From Telmatactis stephensoni (Eukaryota; Cnidaria; Anthozoa; Actiniaria; Isophelliidae), in NCBI GenBank assembly GCA_029948255.1, contig JALIZF010001503.1:124001-188000 (forward strand): 64,000 nucleotides of DNA, read 5' to 3'. Position 1 is the stretch's first letter; each line of letters begins with the position of its first letter. Positions 24,059 to 36,500 of this stretch are shown piece after piece. The position numbers and the translations under genes were made by a program. The notes under the pieces were generated by a model, which saw only the letters and a list, made by a program, of their open reading frames with translations, was not told the origin of the DNA and ran no database searches.

Positions 24059-25362
24059 ATAGCAATAGACTCCACTTTCTTTATTGTTATTTTTTGCGGT
24101 TTTAGCTCAAAGTTTTACATAAAATGTACATGCTCAAGAAAAATTTCTCATTTATGGGATTCCTTTGGTAGGCAAGGATTGGCTTATCCTCTTTCGCATA
24201 CACTTTTTTTGTTATAGACACCACGGTAACAATCACTGCACGACGAATACCATCTCACACTTACACAAAAATTGTTCACAGGCGTATAGACCAAGAGGCC
24301 ATTATACTAAGACAGCGAAACTTAGTATTGATGTCTGTGCGATGTTCGCGGCGACTAAGGCTATTTTTAGTAATTTTGCCATCGCGCGCGCAAGGCTCTT
24401 AAACAATAGAATTCAAATGCCGAAAGCAAACGGTCCCGTCCGCGCGCACGTCAAAAATCAAATTCTGGTCTTGGAAACGACTGCTAACCCCAAGCTCCCA
24501 AGAGTCTTTAAAACAAAGCCTACCGTGTTCGCGTGGCCACTTTAGAACTATGGCTTGTGAGGACGAGATATTCTAAAGTTGTACCAGCATTCCAGGATCT
24601 TGCGGTAGACAATTTTGTATAGTTTATTTTAATAAATTGAAGTAAACTAAAACCAAATAATTAACTTATTTAAAAACCGTCTTCAAATATATCCCTTTAT
24701 CTCCTCGCCCCCTCCTCCCTCTTTGGAATCAAGATTTTTCCGTCCTCTATGTTTTCTCTGCATCAAAAGAGGTTTTTTTTTCGCCAGTTTTGGAATGAAA
24801 TCCCCAAAAGTTTCGTCGGCAAACTACTTCATCCTGGGCATGGAAACGAGCTGCAGAGAGACACCGATCGATCTAAAAATAGAATCTGTTTGGTAGTCAT
24901 GGGACATACGGGGATAGTTTCTCTACACCTACATACATACATATCTTTTATTTCACTTCGGATTCAAGGATAGCATCATGTTCTCTTGCATTTGACAAGG
25001 ACAGCATTCCAAGATGTAATAATTATAAAGCGTTCACTGCCTGTAAAGTAAAATAAATGTTTATTAAAGTGTTCAATGTCTTCTAGCGTACCACTACATT
25101 CTAATATTCTATGCATACAACTTTCAGCTCATTTAGTTTCTATTGAGCTCATCTCCAATCTCGCCAACAGAGCCGTTTTTCATTATTTTGTACTACGCAT
25201 GCTCGTAAAAATAACTTGGCTAGTCATGTGACGAGCATGCGCAGTAAAAAAAGAACTGCTTTGTGACTGCAAATGCGCAGTCATGTGAATGCCATCAAAG
25301 GTGACGTGACGTTAAAACAGGACGTCAGACTAATTTATTAATTGCGTCACCATCATGACAAA
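24059..25362. other. 3' flank of copy A, duplicated after copy B
   Basis: Shares GGCAAGGATTGGCTTATCC, the stretch TACTAAGACAGCGAAAC... and AGTCATGTGACGAGCATGCG with the flank of copy B. No gene. The 126-codon frame at 24165-24545 matches nothing I know and is not conserved as a frame in the second copy. Confidence 0.6.
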
Positions 25363-27085
25363 ATAAAGCATTAGTATTCAATTGACACAAATGAATCATA
25401 CGCAATTATATTTCAAAAAATGTTTTGAATGGACAGTTCTTTTTAAACTGAACAATACGATTTTCTGCTGCTGCTAAGTGCGGTTACGGAACGTTTTTCT
25501 GCATTAGTTTTCAGCATTGTATAAGTTGATACAAATATATGAATGAGCACCTTGATTTCATAAACCGACTTATGAAGTGTAAAATCAAAGGAATTCATTT
25601 TTGTTTCCACTTAAACAATAATCCCAACAAGACGCATAGCTGCGTGAACTCGGGCTTTCTATGTAGTAAATCATGAGTTCTCTTTGTTAACATTGTCCCT
25701 TTAAATTCTCCATTCGTTTATTCTGCTGTGCTCTTTGACCTAAAGCGCATTTATACAGGCTTAACCTTCTTTTCGAGAAAGACCCATCGGATTAAAAATT
25801 GATTTTTGTTTACCTGTGAAATAGTTTTTTCAAACTAACTTATTTGACTTCTGCAGTATACTATCAATTTTAATCATATTTTGATTCATTTGCTTTATTC
25901 ATAACAGCAACTTTTACAATTATTTGAAAAGACAAATAAATGTATTTTAAAGTTTATCTGTTTATCAGTTTATCTGAAGGGTCAGTGCTTGAGCGTCGGA
26001 CGGGAAATCCGAATGTAGGCTAGCTCAAATCACGCCGAGGGCTCGGAATTTTTAAGATCTGAACTTTTACACTCGCAGAAGCATTCACATCCAACTAACA
26101 CATTTCCGAGTGACAATCCAATCATTTACTTACAGAAGAATTGTTGGTAATTCTGCCTGCCTTGAAACAAACCAACTTTAACTGATTTGCAATACTCACA
26201 ACTCTACAACTTCAACACGGATTATTAGCAGAATTGATTCACAGTTGGTGATCATTAAAGATGAAAACTACTGCTCTATGTTTTAACTATAATTATTAGA
26301 CTACGTTGAATTTAAGCACAAACTTTCCTTTATTTTCTTGGTTTTTAGCTTTCAAATAGCAATACAATTTAGATGACTTGGGTATTAGTTCAACGAATAC
26401 GTTCGTAAACAAACTCAAATTAAAATGTTCGCTCGTAAATTGATCTCTCGTAAAGTTCGCGGATCCGACCCGTTCCGAAAACTGCTCGCCATCTTTTAGT
26501 GTGGGTCTACCGCGAACGGTGTGTGCGTTTGTATTAGAAATCATATTTACCCTTGAATCGCGAGACATCTTGCAGGCCGCCATGATGACCATGTGCTTTT
26601 GACGCTTATTTAGGTATATACTTCATGGTTTTGAGTGCCGTATAGTCGCTCTGTACTTCTCAAGTAAAGAAGCGACTATATAGGACAATCATGAAGTATA
26701 TACCTCTCGACGCATGCGCCTTTCCATCTATACGCATGCGCTTTAGTTGCTAGACTGCGTTTTGCGTCGGAACGAGGAAAATAATAACAACAATAACGAA
26801 GCCCAATTTATAACTCGGGCATTCCTACGGAAGCCCGAGTAATAATGAAAACTAAGATATTGAAAAATGTTGCATAACCGCAAATTGCAGCAGAGAAGAA
26901 TATACACAATTGTGCGGACGTTTCCGTATGCTTTGATACATTTATACTAGTTAAATACAGTTCTTAGCTGCAACAGGAGCTTTTGTAATGGTACTTGCAC
27001 AACTTCCTCCACCACCTGTTCATAATATAAATCAACTGCAGCCCTTTATCCAGATTTTGATACCAATTTTGTTGCTACTATCATC
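25363..27085. other. Spacer between the two duplicated blocks
   Basis: Single-copy within the window. It contains a foldback at 26611-26704 and SINE-like fragments (near 26090, AACACATTTCCGAGTGACA). No gene recognised. Confidence 0.5.
26611..26704. mobile_element. Short palindromic MITE
   Basis: Arms AGGTATATACTTCATG and the inverse enclose a second inverted pair (TATAGTCGCT.../...AGCGACTATA). Total 94 bp. Confidence 0.7.
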
Positions 27086-27166
27086 ATACTATAAGTAGCC
27101 GAGAACGGACATGCATTAAGAATCTTCACTCTCGTATTTCGGTAGATCTCTCGATCAGTTAGAACC

Positions 27167-27445
27167 TACAATCACGGACAAAAATCCTTGAGACAGTTAT
27201 GAAATCCATACATTTCAGCTGTTGCTTGATTAGGTCGCCTCTTCCTCACAAGTTATTTGTTGAACCCCCCTCCCCCCCGGGTCAATGTTGTACCAGACGA
27301 TAGCCCATTCTATGGACGACATTGTGCACCTACCTCAACATTGGGGGAGAGGGGGAGAGGGGAGAATAGTTAACTGAACGTGATGGGTTTACTCAAAAAT
27401 CAACATGTTTTTCGTTTTGTCTTAACCTTTTTGTCCGGCATTGTA
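27167..27445. mobile_element. Tc1/mariner-type MITE upstream of copy B
   Basis: 279-bp insertion with ends TACAATCACGGACAAAAA and TTTTTGTCCGGCATTGTA, absent from the equivalent site upstream of copy A (AGAACCTTTTTACGG). The ends resemble Tc1/mariner termini and the target is TA-like. It sits about 150 bp upstream of the copy B start codon, so it could alter the promoter. Confidence 0.75.
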
Positions 27446-27599
27446 GCTTTTTACGGTTCTGTTACGGTTAGGTAGCTCAAAACTACTAATTAATTCGTGC
27501 ATCACTCAGGCTTTTATTATGCTAGAAATAGATCGAGTTATCTCCTGCGTGACGACCTTCAAAACGGCTGTGAGGGAAACTAACTAGAGAGTGATAACC

Positions 27600-30500
27600 A
27601 TGGAATCTTTCGTATTGCTGTTGATGGCAATCACCTTTACTTCTGCAACTCTTGAAAACGAGTACACCAACTCGGCATATCTCGACGAGACCGAGAATTA
27701 CCGACTTTACTGGAAAATTAACAATGCAGAGAAAAAAATTTCATTTGCAGTTCAAGTCAAGACGTTAGGATGGGTTGGATTTGGGATCTCAGCTGGTATG
27801 GGGAATATGGTTGGATCAGACGTTGTAATTGGTTATGTCAAGGATGGTAAAGGATATTTGAAGGTGAATATCATTTAAAACTTTTGTTACTGCGGCCGTG
27901 TTTTTATTATTAACATTATTTATTATTTGCTACGTAAATATTTGTGTTCCGCTTCGCATAGCGGACCAACGTCAAAACTGCTTTTTTGACACGTTTTTCA
28001 TGAACTGGCCATCATAACTAAAAAACTGTAAGTGCTACAATTGTGTTAACATTGCTCAAAACCTGTGACAAGAAATTGTCTATTTATACAGTTAAGCTTC
28101 TGGGAGATATTTCCGAAAAACGACGTTTTCTCTGCTAATTAAAAGTTGATCTCTCCCAAAATAAAGGGCATAATAGGTTGCTGAGAAAATTGCACAGTGT
28201 AACAGCGCCTTTATTAATCCGTGAAACATAAATAGTGCAAAATAGTGCTAAATTATGGTAATTCCTTTGTATCCTATTGTCTAATCAATACTATTTAGTA
28301 CTAATTAGTAGAGTGCTTACAATATATCCGTGAAAAGCTTTGTAAGAAATTGCACTAATTTGCACTAACTAAACAATAGAAAACAAAGGATTTCGCGCTA
28401 TTTAGTACAATTTAGTTCGCTAACTTTTTCACGGATATATTGTAAGCACTCTAGTGTTTGTTTCACGGATTAAGTGCATGCACTCTATTAGAGAGGTCAT
28501 AAATCGTTTTTTTGGCATGTCGACTACTTCATGTTTAATGATACATGTACATACTTGTATGTTTAAAACTTATTTTAGTTTGGGAACACGAAAAGTCCAA
28601 AATTCCTTAAGGCGGCGAAATACGAGACACAAAAACCCTCAACTTGTTGCACAACATTGTTGCGTTGCAGGTTTTTGATCGATGTTGCGCGTTTTTCACC
28701 TTGCGATCTCAATTTTTTGTTGCGTGACAAGTTGAGATCGCGAGGTGAAAAACGCGCAACATCGATCAAAAACCGACAAGTTGTGGGTTTTTGTGTCTCG
28801 TATTTCGCCGTCTTTACGTCAGTTACTTGTGAAACGATCCGCATCCTAAAGATGCACTTTTTCAGATTCTTAAAATGTAGGAGACCAGACAATTTAATGC
28901 TGCCTAAAAATAATCATTGTACAATCAAACTAGAAAAACACTTAACACTTAAAATATCTCTGGAATGTTTGCTGCCGTTCAAGCTCTAGAGTGATTTTTA
29001 TCGGACTGTGAAACAATTACTAATAGTCAGTGTTTAATAGTGTCTAATAGTTGTATTGCAACAAAAGAAAATAATGGGTGCAGAGTCTATTAGTGTCTAT
29101 TAGCTTAGTAACTATTTCACAGTCCGGTGAAAATCACTCTAAAACGATACCTAAATCACATGTCGACAAGTATTAGTATTATGATGCAATAAATTGTTGT
29201 ACAAATGCGTTTGCTAGAGTGCATACATTTAATCCGTAATTGAATCAAACACTACTAATTAGTAGTAAATAGTGTTGATTAGACAATAGGAAACAAAGGA
29301 ATTACCATAATTTAGCACTATTTTGTACTATTTATGTTTCACGGATTAAGTGCGTGCACTCTACAAGAAAGAATGTAAAATTGGTTGATGTAGTACGTGT
29401 CATTGAAGCAGCGTGAAAGCACCTTCCGACCGCACGTTTTGGAAAATATCTAAAAAGCCTGAGTTCAGAAGAAACTGATTTCCCGCCACCTTCCCCCGGT
29501 TCCACCCTTTGGATTGTAAGAGTTTCACTGTCTCTGCAGGTGGCGGTTATGCTCTCCCCACCTTTAATTTGCTGAAGAGAGTCTAATTTTAGCATATGAT
29601 TAGTGTTTATTTTAAAATAATATAAAATCGTCACAGCCGTGGTCAAATTTTATTCCAAACCAATTGTACTTGCCAATTGTTGTGTGAACAAGATGTCAGT
29701 TTAGTATCTGTAATTCTATAATCAAATTTTTTAATAAAACAGTTCGTCAATTAGCTAGAGTGCATACAAAATATCAATGAAAACCTTTATAATGAATTAT
29801 ACGCAAATTTGCACAAATAAGTCTGTTCAGTAAGCTGTATCGATTCTGCTAAACTGTAGTCTTATCGACAATAGACGCGAGAAAACAATCCCGTACCGTA
29901 ATAATATTAAACAATTCCCTGTCCCAATATAAAGAGTCAAACACAACTATTAAGCTAAAACAACGATAAAAACGCGAGAAAACAATTTCGTGATATTATT
30001 TTATTGTAGCATTGTTCAAAATGCAATGCTTCACTGACTTTTTACACAAAACTTTGCATCTGATTTGATTAATTTGCACAATAGACCTTTTTGCGATAAC
30101 AAACATTCTCGACATCTCGTGCAGATAAAACAAAATAACTTTTTATTAATCATGACATCTTGAATATTGCATTGTTCAAGGCTCGTGGAACGTTTGTACC
30201 TAGTTGAGCGTTGAACATATAATTTTAAATGTAAACACAAAGTAAACTAAAAGGGATTTGTTTTCACTCCATGTTATTATGCGTACTGCGTTTAGACATG
30301 TACTCACAGTTCTGACTACCGAGTATTCGATATGCTAATTTAGGCCCCGTAAACACATAGGACTATTGAAGTCCACACGAAAACGATGACCGTTACACGA
30401 CAACGATGAACGTTTTCGAATCCTTTTAGAGTCGTCAATACATATGCGGTTTCATTTGTAAACGTATACTTTTTAACCGTTTAGTTCCATTGATAATTAA

Positions 30501-33500
30501 TCAATGTCAGCGCTCTCCACACGAAAACGGATCGAGTTTTCGAAAGTACAGTATATATCCACTTTGGAGAAGTTTTCGAAAATATTCCTTTACGGTGAGC
30601 GTTTCCATCGCTTTCGTGTCGAAGGCCTAAACGTAAATGTAAATATAAACAACTAAACAGTTCTTCATCTACACGATTGCTTTCACTTCGCCTTTGCCTG
30701 TATTCATCTCTACTAAAGGAGTCAGGAAGAGATAGGGTGATGCAATCAACTGAACAATCGTGAAAGTGTTTCTGATGCGGAATGTCGATCCACGTTGCAT
30801 ATATTGTAATCAGTAAAAGATCACTTATTTCCCTTTTTGTTTAGTCATTCGAATCAATTTATGCTGTTGGCAAATTGTACCATAACTGGTCTGAAAGAAA
30901 GAAATCCACAGTGTTTTGCGAATCTCGACCATAATTGCGATCGCAATAATGGCGGGAAAATTAAAGAGATCGTCGTACTTATAGCCGGCGATCCTCAGAA
31001 TATTTTTGTATGCTAAAGATAGAAGAAAGAGAAGAAGAGTTTGAAATGTGGTAAGACTGAAAAGGGAACAGTGCACCATTGAAGAACTGTTACTCGCGTG
31101 TCGTGAGTTTTCCACAGCTAGACAAAAACTACTCTAAAAGCATGATCTTTAGTTACAATTTTATACACGTCCTCACAGGAGAAAAGACGATTTAGAGCAA
31201 TTTTTGTAAGACTGTGAAAACGGCACGGTCACGGCAAGGAACGCATCAAGGGACTTTAATACGATCATTGCATGGTGATCAAGGTCTCTTTTACATCATA
31301 CAAATGCTGCTCTAAACAGAGTACGAAACTGATACCTTTGACTATTAGATCTTTGTTCTTAGACCTAATTTAGATTTTTTTTAGTTTTCGACCGAGTTTT
31401 TTGACATCGACCGAGCTATTAGTCTTGGACTAAGTTTTTGTCTTGGACTAAGTTTTTGTCTTGGACCAAGTTTTTGTCTTCGATCGAGTTTTTTCTGCCT
31501 TTTAACAAGTTTTTTTTTGAGTCTTCGACTGGGTTTTTGGTCTTCAAACGATTTGTGTAGTCTTTGACCCAGTTTTTTGTGTTGAGAAGAGAAATATCAT
31601 CTAACGCGATGTAACGCTGTCAACCAACATTTATCTGTTCAAACTTAGTGTCATAATTTTGGACGATTCTGCGCGCCGTATATACTCATATATTATTTAA
31701 TGCTGTAATTACACTGACATTTATGATCGATCCCCGAACCCCATGCAATATTATCATTTTACTTTTTCGAGGATTCGTTGTTCAAGATGGAATTTTCAAT
31801 GTGTGAGGTATCCCCTGATATGTATACAGGTCTGTATACACACACAAACCAATATGAAGTGACCGCAAGTACTGGTTAGTATGCTAAACAGTGAGACGGG
31901 AGTGCCAAAGCTTATGTGAATTTATTGAAAGCAAAGGTATAAAGGGATTTCCTGGCAGCTATCTTTATGTTTTCATAGTTCCAAAACATATACTTTTTTA
32001 TGCGTTTAGGTCTTCCATCCACACGAAAGCGATGAAAACGCTCACCGTAAAGGAATATTTTCGAAGTCGTTCTCTAAAGTGGATACTTTCGAAAACTCCG
32101 TTTTCGTGTGGAGAGCGCTGACGAATTATCAATGGAACATTCACAAAGCGTTCGCGTGTGGACGGAGCTAAACGGTTAAAAAGTATACGTTTACAAACGA
32201 AACCGCATACGTATTGACGACTCTAAAAGGATTCGAAAACGTTCATCGTTTTCGTGTAACGTTCATCGTTTTCGTGTGGACTTCAATAGTCCTATGTGTT
32301 TACGGGGCCTAAATTAGCATATCGAATACTCGGTAGTCAGAACCGTGAGTACATGTCTAAACGCAGTAGGCATAACGTATAACATGGAGTGAAAACAAAT
32401 CCCTTTTAGTTTATTTTGTGTTTACATTTAAAATTATATGTTCAACGCTCAACTAGGTACAAACATTCCACGAGCCTTGAACAATGAATATTCAAGATGT
32501 CATAATTAATAAAAAGTTCTTTTGTTTTATCTGCACGAGATGTCGAGAATGTTTGTTATCGCAAAAAGGTCTAATGTGTATAGAGTGCGAACATGTGTGA
32601 CTGTATTGGAGTGATCGCACTTAATCCGTGAAATTGTACTAGCTAAATAATGCAAAATAGCATTATTAAACAATGGAAAACAAAGGATTTTATACTTTTT
32701 AGAACAAAGTAGATTTTGTACTTTTTCACGGATTAAGTGTGATCACTCTAGCTTAGTAATTATTTCAAAGTACTTGTCCGATAAAAATCACTCTAACCCG
32801 TGAAATTGTAAATAATGCAAAATAAATAGTGGAAAACAAAAGATTTTAGACTATTAAGTATTAATTCGATTTTGCACTTTTTCACGGATATATTGTTTGC
32901 ACTCTAGTTGAATTTTGTTTTATATATAGTCAATTGAAAAAACGTTGTCGGGTCTAAAAACATAGAACATAGAAGCTGAGACCGAATTGGTGCATGGAAT
33001 AGGTGAATAATTATATTCTGATTTATTCATTTACGCAAAATATTATTCTTCATATCCCATGCAGTATTTCGATCTCAACTTCTATGTTCTATGTCTTTAG
33101 ACCCGACAACGTTTTTTCAATTGACTATATGTTGTGAACGTGCTTGCATTGATTGTACAAATCAATCACCGGGCGTCATAAAAAGTACAGCCGATAACAT
33201 GACGAGTATGCGCGAGCCGCTGGACGGAAGTGGCCTCAATTACGGTTTTAACCTGGCTTAGGGCTACCTCTCTCATAAATAGAGTCGTATATAGTCTCCC
33301 CAAAGTTTTTCGGAGCATTACATTTGAGTGCAGAAGTATGAACAGCTAGAAACTTTTCACAAAGTTTAGGTTGTTTGTAGTTTGATTAGGTTGATAAAAG
33401 TCAAATTTGAGTGTTAATCCAAAGTGAAAATTTGGATTAAAAATGAGGTTTAGGCCTCCATTGGTTCATTTGCCATACATGTTGTCTACAATCAGCTTGA

Positions 33501-36500
33501 AAGTTGCTAAATTTGAATAAAAATGCATGATAACATGTACAACTTTGTATGTAAAGCAAAATTGTTCTCAAACCTTTTGCCTTAACACTATTTTCCATCC
33601 TCGTACATGTTGAAACAATAAACTGCAAGCCGGTATGTTCGGGATCGTTTGTTTTTTGATGTTTTTATAATAAATTTGGCAAGTTTGTTATTATCCGTTT
33701 TGCAGTAGTGATTATTTTGCAAGGAAAGAGACAGGGCAGTCAAAGTTGGCCTCGGGAGATTCCTATCATCCGAAGTTCTACCGAATCTTAACCAACCTCA
33801 TTTTTTTCTGAGTCTTGATTGGTTTCCAAGGTTATCTACTTACTTACCTTCGGGAACTCAGATTAGCATTACTGGCTCTGCGCAAGCGCAGTCGCCACAA
33901 AAAGATCAAAATGTTTTGTATCATCTTTGTATCGCCTCTTCGGTCTCCCTATTAAAGGGGTTCAACTGCAGAGAACTTTTCTCCGTCTTTTCGCCCCAGA
34001 AAGTTCATGTAAGCGCCATATCCATCTTTTATTTTCACATCTTCCAGGACCGCTATGCTGACAAGAAAGCTCTCCCTCCAATTGACAGCAAACAAGACTA
34101 CAAACTCGAAGACGCATATGAAACGAACGGGGAGACGGTGCTCAAGTTTAATCGTGCATACGACACTTGTGATGAAAGAGATAATAAGATTGAGGTATGT
34201 GGTAAGGAGTTAATATCCTGGGTAATAATGTGACAGAAGTGTGAGCATACCTATAGACGACTTTCAAAAATGGCGGCCTAGTACATGAGAACGAGGCCAC
34301 AAAGGCCTTGTTACCAGAAAATAAGCGTGGCGACACTTCTATTGCTATCAAAGACGATGTGTTCCTTTTCCTTTCAAAATACCTATTTTATGTGCATTTT
34401 ACAGGATAATTTTTTATATATTTAGAATCATTTGATGCGATGTTGATTTTGGAGGCCTTTCTGGCCTCGTTATCGTGAACAATGAGTCCGCCATTTTTGA
34501 AAGTCGTCTATAGTGGGTTCGTTCCCCGCTGACTTCTCACGGGACAAAATTTCACTCGGGACGGAAAGACTCTCATGTTGTCTCGCGTTTAAAAAGAGAC
34601 TTATCAACATAAATACATTCTCGGCCCGGTCTCCATGTGAAACTTTCAGCCGAAAATCGAGTAAAACCCGTCCTTCTTTGGTACTTCTTTGCATTTTACT
34701 AGGGCATGATGATCGGAAATTTTCACCTCTTAGAGGTACCAACACTGGCGTGGCTCAAGTGATTTTTACCTCTAAAACATACAATAAAACAATTTCAGCC
34801 CGAGTACCAGCATCTGACCGTGAGACAATCATCCCCGTCAAAAATATATCGGAAACTACAGTTCTGTTCCCGAATTTTGGGCATTGTTTAGAGTGATTTT
34901 CATAATTATTTAGCACCACCTCATTCTAATTCTTATTTCCTATCATACAGTGGAGCCTCGCTTATTCGAACCGGCGGTCAACTCGAACTTACAGCTATCT
35001 CGAACAAATTCCAATTTCCCCTCGTTTTTACCACACGAGCATCCGCTTATTCGAACTATTTTCCGTTTCCCTTAGGAGTTGCATGGAGTTAACGGGTTTT
35101 ACTGTATATATATTTGAATATTATACTCGAACTAGTACACTCTGTTTGTGATTTATTTTTATATACCTTCAGGAAGGAACAGTTCGTTTAGTATACGCGT
35201 ATCATGCCGACGATCCTGCCTCTGAGGACGCCATTCCAAGACATCAGAAACGAGGATCAAGATCTCTTATCCTTCGGAACATATTGACCAAAAAACGCAG
35301 CCTGCCTAAAGATCTTCAGCATTTTGATCTACGCGTAAACGTAAGTTTACCAGGGAGTTTTCTCTCGATTAGAGAGAATGGGGAGAACTTCCCGAGTTAA
35401 TCGCTTGACTTGGCTTTATATATTACCGCAGCTCTTTGCTGAGAATAGGTGTATTTCAAACTAATAAGAACAGTGCCAGAGAGAGTTTTCCTTTATTTGA
35501 AATCCACCCCATAGCACAAGACGACGAAGCAAATCCTACGATTAAAAAGGAGTTTGACGAAGGCTGCAGTTTACGTACATATACATCATGCATACACGAG
35601 GAACTGCCGGGGGAGGGGGGGGGATCGCCCTTAAACTAGAATGGTAATTGATCATTCAATTTAAAGACTCCCAAAAAAATAAACTTAGAACTTATAGAAT
35701 CTTTAAAATAATCTCTAAGCAAGAAAATTACCTTGAAGGGGTCAGCAATATCAAACATAGAATAGCACTTACTAAACTTAGGATTAGTAATCATTGTTTA
35801 GAAATTGAAAGAGGGAGATATTCACGCCCATACGGTTAAACAGAAGAAAGAATATGTCCTCTCTGTAAATATGAAAGTGAAGATGAGAAACATTTTCTTC
35901 TCAGATGTTCCTTTTTCTCAACAAAGAGAAAAGAATTAATGAATAAGATCAATACAATCACAAACAAAAAACTTGAATTCTTAAGCGACGAAGAACAATT
36001 CCACGTTTTAATTAATCCAAATGAAAAAATACAAAAAATGATCGCAAAATATATTTATGAATGTTTTGAAGAAAGAAAAGGAATATTAGCACAAACAAAC
36101 AAACGGATAACACTGCTATGAGACATGAAATAATACAAGTGATATTATCCTTCTAGCAGAGCCTTCTTTAAAGACTCTGCTCGCAGGATAAAAGCAAAGT
36201 AAAGAAATAGTTTAGATTATATATGTACATTGTTGGTCATTGTTCTGTTCTGTTCTGTTCTGTTCTGTTCTGTTCTGTTCTGTTCTGTTCTGTTCTGTTC
36301 TGTTCTGTTCTGTTCTGTTCTGTTCTGTTCTGTTCTGTTCTGTTCTGTTCTGTTCTGTTCTGTTCTGTTCTGTTCTGTTCTGTTCTGTTGGTCATTGTTC
36401 TTCAATGAAATCTGTTATTAGCATTTATATCTGATTTACTTGCAAGAGTATAAAGAGCTAATAAAAATGTCTGTCTGTCTGTTATTCTTTAATTCGGCTA

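Larger units (their letters stand above)
13105..25362. repeat. Tandem duplication, block A (~12.3 kb)
   Basis: Homologous to block B at 27086-54129. Homology begins near AGTAGCCAAGAACGGGCATG, upstream of exon 1, covers the whole monooxygenase gene, and continues about 1.3 kb past the stop codon to ATTGCGTCACCATCATGACA. Block A is the more compact copy and serves as the reference for insertions in block B. Confidence 0.9.
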
